From an uncultured Bacilli bacterium (GTDB lineage Bacteria > Bacillota_I > Bacilli_A > RF39 > UBA660): a DNA stretch of 64,000 bases. A program made the position numbers and the translations under genes. Where the stretch lies: the NCBI GenBank assembly GCA_934130045.1, contig CAKOXI010000001.1, positions 37,229 through 101,228 on the forward strand, written 5' to 3'. How positions within the stretch are numbered: position 1 is the first letter of the stretch; each line of letters opens with the position of its first letter. This document shows, one piece after another, positions 34,949 through 44,359 of the stretch. The notes beneath the pieces are model-generated. The model made no database searches. It was not told the origin of the DNA and saw only the letters and a list, made by a program, of their open reading frames with translations.

Positions 34949-35389
34949 ATGAATCTTAATATAGATAATTTTTCACTTACTAATAGAAATTTAACTTTAA
35001 AAAAAATATCAGAATTAAATGAATTAACTTTAAAATATGGATTAAAATTAACTGACAAAGAAATAAATAATTTAATTGATCATAAGAATAATATTTTAAA
35101 AGAAATAGGAAGAGTTGAAATTCTTGATAATACATTAGAAAATTTAATTTATGAATTTTGTGATTCAAATTATATAGATAGTGAAAACTATTATCAAATT
35201 TTATATGAATTAACTAATATATTTTATATATACCAAAATGAATTTTGTCATAAATTAACTGATGAACAAATTATAAAATATTTAAAATTTAATTTTGAAA
35301 ATAATTGTGCTTCATCAATAGAACTTTTAGAAAGTGTATATTTTGAAGATTTAAAAAACAAATTATCAAATGGATTAAATGATGAATAA
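34949..35389 (+). CDS. DUF6323-family protein
   Basis: A 146-residue helical soluble protein. The segments GRVEILDNTLENLIYEF, YYQILYELTNIFYIYQNE and KLTDEQIIKYL match the DUF6323 pattern as recalled, and the following gene matches DUF6179, its usual partner. Function of the pair is unknown. It overlaps the next gene by 11 bp, implying coupled translation. GAGGTGATTTTTG precedes the ATG. Confidence 0.65.
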   Translation: MNLNIDNFSLTNRNLTLKKISELNELTLKYGLKLTDKEINNLIDHKNNILKEIGRVEILDNTLENLIYEFCDSNYIDSENYYQILYELTNIFYIYQNEFCHKLTDEQIIKYLKFNFENNCASSIELLESVYFEDLKNKLSNGLNDE

Positions 35390-36692
35390 AATAACTCATA
35401 AAGAAGATTTTATAAAAAATGAACTAGATTATAATAATTTAATTGAAAGTATAATTAATACATCTTTAAAATATAAATATATATCACATTCTGAATATCA
35501 GCAAATCACTTTAAAAGTTATGGATTTATTATTATTTACAACAAAAAGGTATACGGGTTGTTTAACAAATTCTGTTACTATTCAAACTTTAAAAAATATT
35601 AATGAATCAAATTTATTTATAATAGGTTTATATTTAAAAGAAAAAAGTATAAAAGAAATAATTAATATATTATTACTATATGATATAAAAGAAATTTACG
35701 ATTATAGTAAAAAAAATATTAGTATTATTTTTGAAAAGACGAAATTATTTTATAAAACAATATTTATAAATAATTTAATTACGACTGAAAATTATTTTTA
35801 TAATTCTACGTTAAAAGAGGGAATTTTAAGTTTTTTTAAAATGTATAACTATGATTATGATTCAAAGAATATTTTTATTACAGCTGATTATGAACCGTAT
35901 TTAGAAAGACCAAAATTATGTGGAATTGAATTTATAAAGCAATATCTAGAATATATCAATTATGAAAATATTTTTTGCAATAAGTTTTCAAAAGAAAAAA
36001 TAGAAAACTTATTAAATAATATTTTTGACAATTATATTGATTTACCTATTAATATATTTGAAGTAGTTTTAACTACTGCTATTATCTTAAAATATTTAGA
36101 TAAAGATATTTTTTCTTTAAATATATTAGATATTAATGTTAATACATTGTATAATGATTATAATTTAGATGATAAAACATATATTGAAAATTTAGAATAT
36201 TCCTTAAATGAGATAAAATCAATATTAAACTTGAATAGTAGTGTTAACAATTATATTGATAATAGTTTTAATAAAATTTTAAAAAAACTACTTTATTATA
36301 CAAAAGAAAATCATTTAGATATATTGTTTAGGAAAAATTTAAAAAATGTAATAAACTATGAGGCAAATACAAGATTAAGTGATAAAGAATATGTAAAGAT
36401 TTTAGAAAACTTGAAAATGGCAAATAGTTGTGAAAAAGTGTATATATTTAAAAATTACATAACTTCATTATATGATTTTGTAGATATTTTAGATTTAATA
36501 GAATTAACAAAAAAAGAATTATTCCAAATTTTTAGTAATTTAAAACTAATTGAATTAATAGTTTTAAAAAAATATTTGACTGAATTTGAAAGTAAATATT
36601 TAGAAATTTTAAATGAATATATTAGTAGTATGGATATAAGAAAACAAAGTGTTATAAATAATAATTATGAGTTAGTTATTTTTAAACCATAA
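35379..36692 (+). CDS. DUF6179-family protein
   Basis: A 437-residue helical soluble protein. The segment KRYTGCLTNSVTIQ, the LFIIGLYLK helix, and FFKMYNYDYDSKN..ITADYEP..CGIEFIKQYLE match the DUF6179 pattern, as recalled from Firmicute genomes where it is paired with DUF6323. No catalytic motif can be named. Neither protein has a signal peptide or membrane helix, so they probably form a cytoplasmic pair. Codon bias is as AT-rich as the surroundings, with no sign of transfer. Confidence 0.65.
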   Translation: MMNKITHKEDFIKNELDYNNLIESIINTSLKYKYISHSEYQQITLKVMDLLLFTTKRYTGCLTNSVTIQTLKNINESNLFIIGLYLKEKSIKEIINILLLYDIKEIYDYSKKNISIIFEKTKLFYKTIFINNLITTENYFYNSTLKEGILSFFKMYNYDYDSKNIFITADYEPYLERPKLCGIEFIKQYLEYINYENIFCNKFSKEKIENLLNNIFDNYIDLPINIFEVVLTTAIILKYLDKDIFSLNILDINVNTLYNDYNLDDKTYIENLEYSLNEIKSILNLNSSVNNYIDNSFNKILKKLLYYTKENHLDILFRKNLKNVINYEANTRLSDKEYVKILENLKMANSCEKVYIFKNYITSLYDFVDILDLIELTKKELFQIFSNLKLIELIVLKKYLTEFESKYLEILNEYISSMDIRKQSVINNNYELVIFKP

Positions 36693-36768
36693 CATTAAAA
36701 TTAAATATAAATATTTTTAAATTACATAAAAATATAGTATAATATCATAGAGTTTATGAGGAGGTAGT

Positions 36769-37074
36769 ATGAATAATTCGTATTTTGATGGTAGTTTATT
36801 ACAATTGATATGTGTAAAAATAATAGGATTTTTAGTAACTGTATGTACATTAGGAATTTGTTATCCTTGGGCTTTATGCAAAGTGTATAATTGGGAGATA
36901 AAGCATACAGTTATAGAAGGAAAAAGATTAAGATTTGATGGAAGCGCTGTTGGATTATTTGCTAATTGGATAAAATGGCTTTTGTTAATTATTATTACAT
37001 TAGGTATTTATTCATTTTGGGTTGGAATCGCTTTAAAGAAATGGAAAGCAAAACATACTTTTTTTGAGTGTTAG
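36769..37074 (+). CDS. DUF898 (YjgN-like) small membrane protein
   Basis: A 101-residue protein with two membrane segments (about 10-32 and 63-88), each followed by a W-x-KHT motif (WEIKHTVIEGKRL and WKAKHTFFEC), the doubled pattern of DUF898/YjgN proteins. The motif SYFDGSLLQL at the start is characteristic. Full-length YjgN is three times longer; this is the compact Firmicute form. Function unknown. GAGGAGGTAGT precedes the ATG and a terminator follows. Confidence 0.8.
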   Translation: MNNSYFDGSLLQLICVKIIGFLVTVCTLGICYPWALCKVYNWEIKHTVIEGKRLRFDGSAVGLFANWIKWLLLIIITLGIYSFWVGIALKKWKAKHTFFEC

Positions 37075-37086
37075 TGATTAATTTTT

Positions 37087-37112
37087 ATAGGAATTAAAAG
37101 TTCCTATTTTTA
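37087..37112 (+). terminator. Terminator of the DUF898 gene
   Basis: ATAGGAA, 7-base loop, TTCCTAT, then T-rich tail. Confidence 0.75.
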
Positions 37113-37123
37113 TTTTTTAATAA

Positions 37124-37198
37124 ATGTGAAATGTTTTTCATATTGTATTGATTTTATGAATAAACTATGATAGTATTAATATGAAAAAAATTTCATAT
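37124..37198 (+). promoter_or_regulatory. Promoter flanked by two copies of a 20-bp operator (TetR site candidate)
   Basis: Two inverted repeats of the form AT(G/A)TGAAA-N4-TTTCATAT lie at 37124-37143 and 37179-37198 (the second is perfect). Between them sits a promoter: TTGATT (37148-37153), 17-bp spacer, TAGTAT (37171-37176). A repressor bound at both sites would cover the -35 and -10 edges. The TetR gene at 40355, last in this operon, is the natural candidate. Confidence 0.7.
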
Positions 37199-37211
37199 AA
37201 AAGGAGGAGTT

Positions 37212-37922
37212 ATGAAAAATTTTATTGAATTTAAAAATGTCGTTAAAACTTATAATGTTGGTGAAAAAAGTTTTAATGCTTTAGACGGAATGAGTTTTAC
37301 TATTCCAAAAGGAGAATTTGTAGTAATTTTAGGACCATCTGGTGCCGGAAAATCTACATTATTAAATTTATTAGGTGGTATGGATAGTGCTACAAGTGGA
37401 AGTATTATAATAGATTCAGAAAATATCGAAAATTTTGACAAAAATCAAATGACTGAATATAGGGCAGAAAATGTTGGGTTTATTTTTCAATTTTACAATA
37501 TTTTGCCTACATTAACAGTTTTAGAAAATGTTGAAATAGTAAAAGATATTGTAAAACAACCAAAAAGTGCTAGAAAAATTTTAAAAGAGGTAGGACTTTC
37601 TAATCATTTAGATAAATTTCCAAATCAATTATCAGGTGGAGAACAACAAAGAGTTTCAATTGCGCGTGCAATAGCTAAAAATCCAAAATTATTGTTATGT
37701 GATGAACCAACTGGAGCTCTTGATTCAAAAACTGGTGTTGAAGTTTTAAAATTGTTAAAAAAATGCTGTGATGCTAATAATGGTGAAAATACAGTTGTAG
37801 TTGTTACTCATAATGCTTTAATTGCTGAAATTGCTGATAGAGTAATTAGAGTTAAAAATGGTAAAGTAGATAGTATTACTGAAAACAAAAAACCTAAAGA
37901 TATTGATGAGGTGAAGTGGTAA
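37212..37922 (+). CDS. ABC transporter ATPase of MacB/LolD type
   Basis: A 236-residue ATPase: Walker [11 protein letters not shown]-loop in FQFYN, signature [14 protein letters not shown], Walker [13 protein letters not shown], and H-loop VVVTHN. It belongs to the MacB/FtsE-like group that pairs with FtsX-type permeases and uses mechanotransmission in place of a transport channel. Its stop overlaps the permease ATG (TAATG). The target could be export of peptides or antimicrobial resistance; the TetR partner favours a drug or host-compound response. Confidence 0.9.
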   Translation: MKNFIEFKNVVKTYNVGEKSFNALDGMSFTIPKGEFVVILGPSGAGKSTLLNLLGGMDSATSGSIIIDSENIENFDKNQMTEYRAENVGFIFQFYNILPTLTVLENVEIVKDIVKQPKSARKILKEVGLSNHLDKFPNQLSGGEQQRVSIARAIAKNPKLLLCDEPTGALDSKTGVEVLKLLKKCCDANNGENTVVVVTHNALIAEIADRVIRVKNGKVDSITENKKPKDIDEVKW

Positions 37923-40297
37923 TGCTTAACAAAAAAATGTTTAGAGATATAAAGAAAAATTTATCTCAATTTATTACTATATTTTTAATGGTATTTTTAG
38001 GAGTTTTTGTATATGCTGGTGTTCATTCTTATATGGATGGAATGGATGTAAGTGGTAAAAATTATTATGAAGAAAATAATTTGCAAGATTTGTGGCTTGT
38101 AAAACAAAATTTTACTTTAGATGATTTAAATACTATAAAAAGTATTGATAATGTAAAAAATGCTGAAAGACAACTTTCAATTAATACATCATTAAAAGAT
38201 TATGATGACGTTACATTAGAAACAATATTTATTGAATCTAATGATATTTCAAAAATGTATGTAGTAGAGGGAACTGGTTTTGATAGTGACAAAAAAGGTG
38301 TTTGGTTTGATAGTTATTTAGCTCGTTATCTAAATTTAAAAGTAGGAGATAAAATTACATTAAACTATCAAGGATATGAATTAACTGAAGAAATATTAGG
38401 ATTGATTAATACACCTGATCATGTTTATTTTGTAAAGGATTCTACAGAACTTTTTCCAAATCATAAAGACTATGGATATGTCTATCTTTCAATTAATGAA
38501 TTTCCAACAAGTATAATTGATGATGAATTAAAGGAAAAAACGGGAATTGATGATATTGATAAAATAAAAGAAAATATAGAAAATTTTGATTATAAAGATT
38601 ACTATGTTTTTAACAATATTATAGTTGATGTAAATAATATAGATAATGTAGATGCTACAAAACTTGAAATCGAAGCAGAAATTAATGGTATTATAGCTGC
38701 AACAGATAGAAGTGCTAGTCCATCTTATGAAGTTTATAATTCAGAAATTGAGGAAGGTGCAACTTACTCTACAGTATTTACTGCCTTATTCTTATTTATC
38801 GCTATTTTATCTGTAGTAACAACTATGAATCGTTTTGTAAAGAAACAAAGAATGCAAATTGGTACATTAAAAGCATTAGGATTCCGTGAAAGCAAAATTG
38901 TAAAACACTATATAAGTTATGGATTTTATATTAGTTTACTTGCTTCTATTATGGGATTATTACTAGGAAGTTTAATAATTGGTAATTTCTTTTTAAATAT
39001 GGAAATATCATATTTTGAAGTTCCAATATATCACACAGTAATTATTGATAAAGTTTATATTTTAGCTATAGCAGTTGTTATAATTATAACATTTGTAACA
39101 TATTTTTCTTGCAAAAAAGTTTTAAAAGAACCTGCTAGTGAATCATTAAGATTACAATTACCTAAGGTAAAAACTGCTAAATTTAATTTAACAACTAAAG
39201 GTATATTTAAAAAATCTTCTTTAACTACAAGATGGAATTTAAGAGACATTTTTAGAAATAAAGGAAGAAGTATTATGGCCATAGTTGGAATAGTAGGATC
39301 TTGTATGCTAATAGTTTGTGCTTTTGGTCTTTTGGATAGTATGAATGGTTATCTTGATTGGGAATTTGAAAAAATTTCAAAATTCAAATATAAAATAACA
39401 TTAGATGGTAGTTATACTGATTCTGAGTTTTCCGATTTAACAGAAAAATATAGTAATGCAACTAGTGAAAGTATTGGTATAGAAGTTAAAGATAGTGATG
39501 GAGTAAAACTAGTTAATACTCTAACTGTTAATGATGCTAAAGACTATTTAAAATATACAGATTATAATAAAAATTACATTGATCTAAATAGTGATGGCGT
39601 ATATATTACCGAAAAATTATCAAAAATTTTAAATCTAAAATTAAATGATACAATAAGTTTTCGTATTTTTGGTAGTGATAAATGGTATGATGTAAAAATA
39701 TCAGGAATTAATAGAGATCCACAATCACAACAATTAAATATGACAAAGGAATTTTATGAATCATTAGATTTAGAATATAGGCCAGATACTATATATACTA
39801 ATCTTGATTTAAGTAGTGTTAAAGAATTACCTGGTGTAAGTCAAATTCAAGGAATAGAAGTATTAAGAAAAAGTATGGAAAGTATGTTAAATACTATGAA
39901 GACTATGTTAGTTATCTTAATTTTAGTAGCGTCTATTTTAGGATTTGTTATTATATATAATTTAGGTATTTTATCATTTACTGAAAAAAATTATCAATTT
40001 TCTACTTTAAAAGTTTTAGGTTTTAAAGATAAACAAATTAGAAAAATATTTGTAAGACAAAATACTTGGTTAACAATAATCGCAATTATAATTGGATTAC
40101 CATTAGGATTTTTAATGACTGATTATATTTTTAAATCTGCATTAGGAGACTCTTACGATTTTAATGCAAGTATAAAACTTATTTCTTATGTTTTTGCTGC
40201 ATTTGGAGCATTTATAGTTTCATTTGTAGTAAATAAAATTTTATCTAAAAAGGTAGATAAAATTGATATGGTAACAAGTTTAAAAGGTAATGAATAA
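37922..40297 (+). CDS. FtsX-type ABC permease
   Basis: A 791-residue permease with an N-terminal helix (about 18-38), a large extracellular domain, an FtsX domain with three helices (about 285-405), a second single helix (about 455-475), a second extracellular domain and a C-terminal FtsX domain (about 660-790). This ten-helix-class layout is common in Firmicute exporters of the YtrF/BceB-distant type. ATG at 37922 is preferred over the in-frame GTG at 37916 as it follows GAGGTGAAGTGG. Works with the preceding ATPase. Confidence 0.85.
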   Translation: MLNKKMFRDIKKNLSQFITIFLMVFLGVFVYAGVHSYMDGMDVSGKNYYEENNLQDLWLVKQNFTLDDLNTIKSIDNVKNAERQLSINTSLKDYDDVTLETIFIESNDISKMYVVEGTGFDSDKKGVWFDSYLARYLNLKVGDKITLNYQGYELTEEILGLINTPDHVYFVKDSTELFPNHKDYGYVYLSINEFPTSIIDDELKEKTGIDDIDKIKENIENFDYKDYYVFNNIIVDVNNIDNVDATKLEIEAEINGIIAATDRSASPSYEVYNSEIEEGATYSTVFTALFLFIAILSVVTTMNRFVKKQRMQIGTLKALGFRESKIVKHYISYGFYISLLASIMGLLLGSLIIGNFFLNMEISYFEVPIYHTVIIDKVYILAIAVVIIITFVTYFSCKKVLKEPASESLRLQLPKVKTAKFNLTTKGIFKKSSLTTRWNLRDIFRNKGRSIMAIVGIVGSCMLIVCAFGLLDSMNGYLDWEFEKISKFKYKITLDGSYTDSEFSDLTEKYSNATSESIGIEVKDSDGVKLVNTLTVNDAKDYLKYTDYNKNYIDLNSDGVYITEKLSKILNLKLNDTISFRIFGSDKWYDVKISGINRDPQSQQLNMTKEFYESLDLEYRPDTIYTNLDLSSVKELPGVSQIQGIEVLRKSMESMLNTMKTMLVILILVASILGFVIIYNLGILSFTEKNYQFSTLKVLGFKDKQIRKIFVRQNTWLTIIAIIIGLPLGFLMTDYIFKSALGDSYDFNASIKLISYVFAAFGAFIVSFVVNKILSKKVDKIDMVTSLKGNE

Positions 40298-40354
40298 TTT
40301 TTAAAATTTAAAGTAATGTGTTAAAATAGTATTAATTATTAATAGGAGGCATAT

Positions 40355-40957
40355 ATGGGTGAAATAAGAGAACCAATAAAAAAATCATCAATTGAGAAAA
40401 AAAATAAAATTATTGAAAAAGGTTTTGAATTAATCTGTAATAATGGATATTATAATGTTAATTGTTGTGATATAGCAAAATATGCAGGTGTTTCAACAGG
40501 AATTATCTATCAATATTTTAAAGATAAAAAAGACATATTTATTTTAGGTGTAAAAAATTATGCCAATAATATAATGTTTCCTATGATTGATATTTTAGAT
40601 AATACTCATATAGATATTGATAATTTAGAAAATATTTTAAATAAAATGCTTGATAGTTTTATTAAAACACATAAAATCAGTAAGAAGGCTCACGAAGAAT
40701 TAATGGCTATGAGTCATATTGATAAAGAAATCGGCGAAATTTTTGCTGATGGTGAAATCAAAATGGCTAATAAAATTGTAGAGGTCTTAAAGTATAATAA
40801 TTTTAATGAAAAAGACATAAATGAAAATGTTCATATTATTATTGGATTAATTGATAAATTTTGCCATGAGGTTGTATATCACCAACATAAAAATATAAAC
40901 TATGATGTAATGAAAAAAAAGATAATTGAAATAACATTATCTTTGTTAGAAAATTAA
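40355..40957 (+). CDS. TetR/AcrR-family regulator
   Basis: A 200-residue regulator with the TetR DNA-binding domain at about 17-62 (IIEKGFELICNNGYYNVN, then the helix CDIAKYAGVSTGIIYQYFKDK). The C-terminal ligand domain is helical and has no recognised ligand signature. It is 57 bp after the permease gene and probably cotranscribed, giving autoregulation through the two operators at 37124 and 37179. ATAGGAGGCATAT precedes the ATG. Confidence 0.88.
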   Translation: MGEIREPIKKSSIEKKNKIIEKGFELICNNGYYNVNCCDIAKYAGVSTGIIYQYFKDKKDIFILGVKNYANNIMFPMIDILDNTHIDIDNLENILNKMLDSFIKTHKISKKAHEELMAMSHIDKEIGEIFADGEIKMANKIVEVLKYNNFNEKDINENVHIIIGLIDKFCHEVVYHQHKNINYDVMKKKIIEITLSLLEN

Positions 40958-40985
40958 ATATATGTTAATGATTTAATAATTAAGT

Positions 40986-41036
40986 AAAAAACTATAAAGT
41001 TAGTACTAAAATTATGATGCTAACTTTATAGTTTTT
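40986..41036. terminator. Strong bidirectional terminator between tetR and DUF308 genes
   Basis: A 17-bp perfect stem (AAAAACTATAAAGTTAG with its complement at 41020-41036), 17-base loop, T runs on both strands. Serves both converging genes; it reaches into the DUF308 stop codon. Confidence 0.9.
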
Positions 41037-41616
41037 ATTCTTCAATTATTTTTATGTTTTCTTTAAAATACTTAGTTAAATTTTTAATATTTCTTTTTAA
41101 CACAATCATATTTATTATGTCAGAAATCGCATAAACAATGATTACTATTCCTATAAATAATGTAATCGCAACTGATGAATCAATTGGATTTAAGATTAAA
41201 ATAAATCCACATACTATTGATAAAATAGAAATTAACATTAATAATATCCAAGGAGTATTTTTTATTTTGCTTAAATATAATGTTAAGCGAATTTTAAAAA
41301 TACTTGTCATTATAAACCATGTACCTAGTATTAATGGAATAATTATGCTTAATATATTAGGATATATTAGTATCATAATTCCAAGTAGAATAGATAACAT
41401 ACTTGCTGGTAGTATATCAACAGGAATAAAATTATTATTTAATTTTATATCTGTAATCATTAAAATAATGCCATTTATAATTAGTATGACTGATAATATA
41501 ACTCCTAAAATTTCTAAAGACATCTTAGGCATTATTACCATAATAATTCCAATAATTATAAACATAATAGATATACAAATTGAAGAATTAATAAATGAAT
41601 TTAATTTCTTTATCAT
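41035..41616 (-). CDS. DUF308 (HdeD-like) membrane protein
   Basis: A 193-residue protein with six membrane helices in three pairs, the plan of HdeD/DUF308 proteins (repeated I-x(2)G-I-x(2)I-x-P motifs, as in MFIIIGIIMVIMP and LLGIMILIYP). Function outside enterobacterial acid resistance is unknown. AAAGGTGGTGAG precedes the ATG. It diverges from the ASCH-domain gene. Confidence 0.8.
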   Translation of the reverse strand: MIKKLNSFINSSICISIMFIIIGIIMVIMPKMSLEILGVILSVILIINGIILMITDIKLNNNFIPVDILPASMLSILLGIMILIYPNILSIIIPLILGTWFIMTSIFKIRLTLYLSKIKNTPWILLMLISILSIVCGFILILNPIDSSVAITLFIGIVIIVYAISDIINMIVLKRNIKNLTKYFKENIKIIEE

Positions 41617-41689
41617 AACTCACCACCTTTCTTAACTGTTTAATTAATTTATTTTGTGTTATAATAATTAAAAATATACGGAGGAAAAT

Positions 41690-42082
41690 ATGAAAGTAAT
41701 TACAATTAAGCAACCATTTGCTTCTCTTATTGTAGAAAATATAAAAAAATATGAATTTAGAACTTGGAAAACAAATTATAGAGGTAAAATTTTAATTCAT
41801 GCTGCAAAAACTATTGATAAGAATGCGATGAAAAAATTTGAAAAATATAATTTAGATTGTCCAACTGGATGTATAATTGGTATTGCCTCTATAACTGATT
41901 GTATAAAAGTTGATGATGATTTTAGAAAAGTTTTAAAAGGTGAAAATGATTTAGTATATTCTAATATCATAAAAAATGAAGAATGGAATGGATATGGTTT
42001 TAAGTTAGAGAAAATTTCTAAAATAGAACCAATAAAAGTAGGCGGAAAACTTAGTTTATGGGAATATGATTACAAGGATTAA
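41690..42082 (+). CDS. ASCH-domain protein
   Basis: A 130-residue single ASCH domain: ITIKQPFASLIVENIKKYEFR fits the Gx(K)xxE-x-R ligand motif (E38/R40 area) followed by TNYRGKILIHAAK. ASCH proteins bind RNA or modified nucleotides; some bacterial members hydrolyse N4-acetylcytidine. Catalytic residues of that activity (Lys, Glu, Thr) cannot be confirmed by eye. It ends in a 4-bp tail-to-tail overlap with the next gene. Confidence 0.82.
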   Translation: MKVITIKQPFASLIVENIKKYEFRTWKTNYRGKILIHAAKTIDKNAMKKFEKYNLDCPTGCIIGIASITDCIKVDDDFRKVLKGENDLVYSNIIKNEEWNGYGFKLEKISKIEPIKVGGKLSLWEYDYKD

Positions 42083-42690
42083 TTTGTAATTTTTTCTTTT
42101 TCTGTTTTATTAATGTAATATCTCCATCTGATATTTTGTTTATTTGTTTTATGCATTTTATAAAAACTTGTTAAAAAATCAATTGTTAAAATTGTTATTA
42201 AAATTATAGAAATAGAAGAAGTACTTAATTTTTCTGAATTATAAATAAAATTATAAATTGGTGTAAAACATTCCTGCATAAAAAACATAATTATAACTGT
42301 AAAACCTAAGCTGGTTGGAATAGATGTATATCTAGTAATATGCATAGGTATTTTTTCATAGTTCCAGTAATAAAACTTAAAGTATTTTTCTGTAAATGTT
42401 CCAAGTAATACTTCTCCAATACTTACTATTAGAAAAACAATTACAAAATAAACAATATGACCAATATCTTGATTGTTTACAAATATACTATTAATTATAA
42501 ATGAATCAGGAGTTCCTAGGAAAATATATAGTCCAATAATAAATAATCCGTATCCTAATAAAAATGGTAATTTCATATTTCTATTATCGCAAAAACCTTT
42601 TGTTAAAATAAGCCATATATTTTCAACTAAAAATCCTAAAAATGAAACTATAACTGCCATTAGAGCAAGTGAGTAAATTTTTGTAATCAT
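42079..42690 (-). CDS. CmpB-type (putative ABC transporter, DUF1113-like) membrane protein
   Basis: A 203-residue protein with five membrane helices. The start (FLGFLVENIWLILTKGFCDNRNMKLPFLLGYG) and KIPMHITRYTSIPTSLGFT match the Firmicute family annotated as putative ABC-transporter type IV / CmpB, whose function is unproven. It diverges from the TetR gene at 42845, whose operator lies between them, so it may be co-controlled. AAGAAGTG precedes the ATG. Confidence 0.72.
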   Translation of the reverse strand: MITKIYSLALMAVIVSFLGFLVENIWLILTKGFCDNRNMKLPFLLGYGLFIIGLYIFLGTPDSFIINSIFVNNQDIGHIVYFVIVFLIVSIGEVLLGTFTEKYFKFYYWNYEKIPMHITRYTSIPTSLGFTVIIMFFMQECFTPIYNFIYNSEKLSTSSISIILITILTIDFLTSFYKMHKTNKQNIRWRYYINKTEKEKITN

Positions 42691-42710
42691 GTTAACACTT
42701 CTTTTCTAGA

Positions 42711-42746
42711 TTGACAAATAATATGTGTGGTGTTACAATCGTAACA
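42711..42746 (+). promoter_or_regulatory. Promoter with overlapping TetR-like operator
   Basis: TTGACA (42711-42716), 17-bp spacer, TACAAT (42734-42739). The perfect inverted repeat TGTTAC-AATC-GTAACA (42731-42746) covers the -10, so its ligand would block transcription of the TetR and efflux genes. A half-site GTAACA recurs near 42826. Confidence 0.75.
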
Positions 42747-42844
42747 ACTATATATAATATATTTATCACTAAAGAGATAAAAAATCAATATGTTAGATAA
42801 TAGAGTTTACAAATTTATTTAATTTGTAACATCAAGGAGTGTAT

Positions 42845-43387
42845 ATGAAAGATAGACAGTATTCAGTTAAAAATTCTAATGAAGAATTAAATAAAATAAC
42901 TAAATCAAGTTTACAAACAGCGCTTATATATTTAATGAATAAAAAAGATTTTGATAAAATAACTATTACAGAATTGGTAAAAAAAGCAGGTGTATCTAGA
43001 ATGGCTTTTTATAGAAATTATAATTCAAAAGAGGATATTTTAGAAAAAATTAAAGTAGAAGTTATTAATAGTTTAAAAGTTTTATTCATTAATTTAAAAC
43101 AGTGCCATGGAAGTTATGAAGCTTATTATAAAATATTTGAAGAAATAAAATTAAAAGAAAAGGAAATACTTTTGTTAAAAAAAGCAAATTTTAAAATGTT
43201 GTTTTTGTTAGAAAATATTCTTTTATTTGATGATATGATTGCGTCAGAGAATAGAAGTGATTATTATAATTTAGTTGCTTGTATTGGTGCAGTACTTTCA
43301 GTAGTAACTCGTTGGTTTGCTTTAGGTATGAAAGAAAGTATTAGTTATATGGCAAGTTATTGTGAAAAAAATATTGGTGTTTACTAG
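42845..43387 (+). CDS. TetR/AcrR-family regulator
   Basis: A 180-residue regulator: helix-turn-helix at about 30-65 (KITITELVKKAGVSRMAFYRNYNSKEDIL) and a helical C-terminal domain of the type seen in DhaS-like TetR proteins. The ATG at 42845 is preferred: AAGGAG lies 5 bp ahead, and the earlier in-frame GTG overlaps it. It is cotranscribed with the cation efflux gene 8 bp downstream, which suggests control of that gene and of itself through the operator at 42731. Confidence 0.85.
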   Translation: MKDRQYSVKNSNEELNKITKSSLQTALIYLMNKKDFDKITITELVKKAGVSRMAFYRNYNSKEDILEKIKVEVINSLKVLFINLKQCHGSYEAYYKIFEEIKLKEKEILLLKKANFKMLFLLENILLFDDMIASENRSDYYNLVACIGAVLSVVTRWFALGMKESISYMASYCEKNIGVY

Positions 43388-43395
43388 GAGGAAAT

Positions 43396-44253
43396 ATGAG
43401 ATATAAAAGTGTTAGGTTAGCTAGTATATTAGGTGTATTAGGAAATATTTTTCTTCTTATTATTAAGGGTATTATAGGATTTATGACTAATAGTAAGGCT
43501 ATGATTGCGGATTTTTTTAATAGTGCTGGAGACGTTTTTTCTTCATTTATGACATTTATTGGTAATAAAATTGCGAGCAAACCCTATGATGATGATCATA
43601 ACTTAGGTCATGGTAAGGCTGAATATATTTATTCCATGTTAATTAGTATTGTAATGTTTATAACTGTTTTAGTAATATTAAAAGATTCTATTTTATCAAT
43701 TTTTAAAACTACTTATTATGAATTTTCAATATGGCTTATTATTGTTTGTATTATAACAATAATAGTAAAATTTTTATTATTCCTATATACAAATAAAATA
43801 TCAAAAAAATTAAATAATTTATTAATTAAAGCTAATTCAAAAGATCATAGGAATGATTGCGTTTTAACTTTATTAAATTTAATTTCCGCAATTTTATCTA
43901 GAAATGGTATTTATTTTATTGATGGGATAGTAGGAACAGTAATTTCAGTTTGGATTATATTAACCGCAATTAATATATTTAAGGAAAGTTATGATGTTTT
44001 AATGGATAAATGTATGAATGAAATAACTAAAAATGAAGTTTTAAAAATAATAGAAAATCATAAAGAAATTAAAAAAATTACACATTTTAATTCAACCCCA
44101 GTAGGTTATAAATATCAAATTTCTTTATCAATTTTTGTTGATGGAAATTTATCTACTTTTAAAAGTCATGATATTGCTGATAATTTAGAAAAAGAAATTA
44201 TAAATAATATAGATGAGGTTTATTTAGCGATAATTCATGTTAATCCAATTTAA
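43396..44253 (+). CDS. Cation diffusion facilitator (CDF) efflux protein
   Basis: A 285-residue transporter with about five to six membrane helices (residues about 10-205) and a cytoplasmic domain (about 210-285). Metal-site motifs are visible: DFFNSAGDVFSS in helix 2, HNLGHGKAEY in the loop, and SKDHRNDC in helix 5. CDF proteins export divalent metals such as Zn, Mn, Fe or Co by proton exchange. AGGAGGAAAT precedes the ATG. The TetR neighbour is unusual for metal control. Confidence 0.88.
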   Translation: MRYKSVRLASILGVLGNIFLLIIKGIIGFMTNSKAMIADFFNSAGDVFSSFMTFIGNKIASKPYDDDHNLGHGKAEYIYSMLISIVMFITVLVILKDSILSIFKTTYYEFSIWLIIVCIITIIVKFLLFLYTNKISKKLNNLLIKANSKDHRNDCVLTLLNLISAILSRNGIYFIDGIVGTVISVWIILTAINIFKESYDVLMDKCMNEITKNEVLKIIENHKEIKKITHFNSTPVGYKYQISLSIFVDGNLSTFKSHDIADNLEKEIINNIDEVYLAIIHVNPI

Positions 44254-44359
44254 TAGCAAGAAAAATTTTTAATTATTTTTTTATTTTCTTTTTAAAATTT
44301 CACAAAAATAACATAATAATAATATATACTGAAAATGTAAATTTAAATGAGGTGATTTT

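Noticed and set aside
41138..41635. Plus-strand frame of 165 residues antisense to the DUF308 gene
   Set aside because: Hydrophobic shadow of the six-helix protein on the other strand; no binding site.
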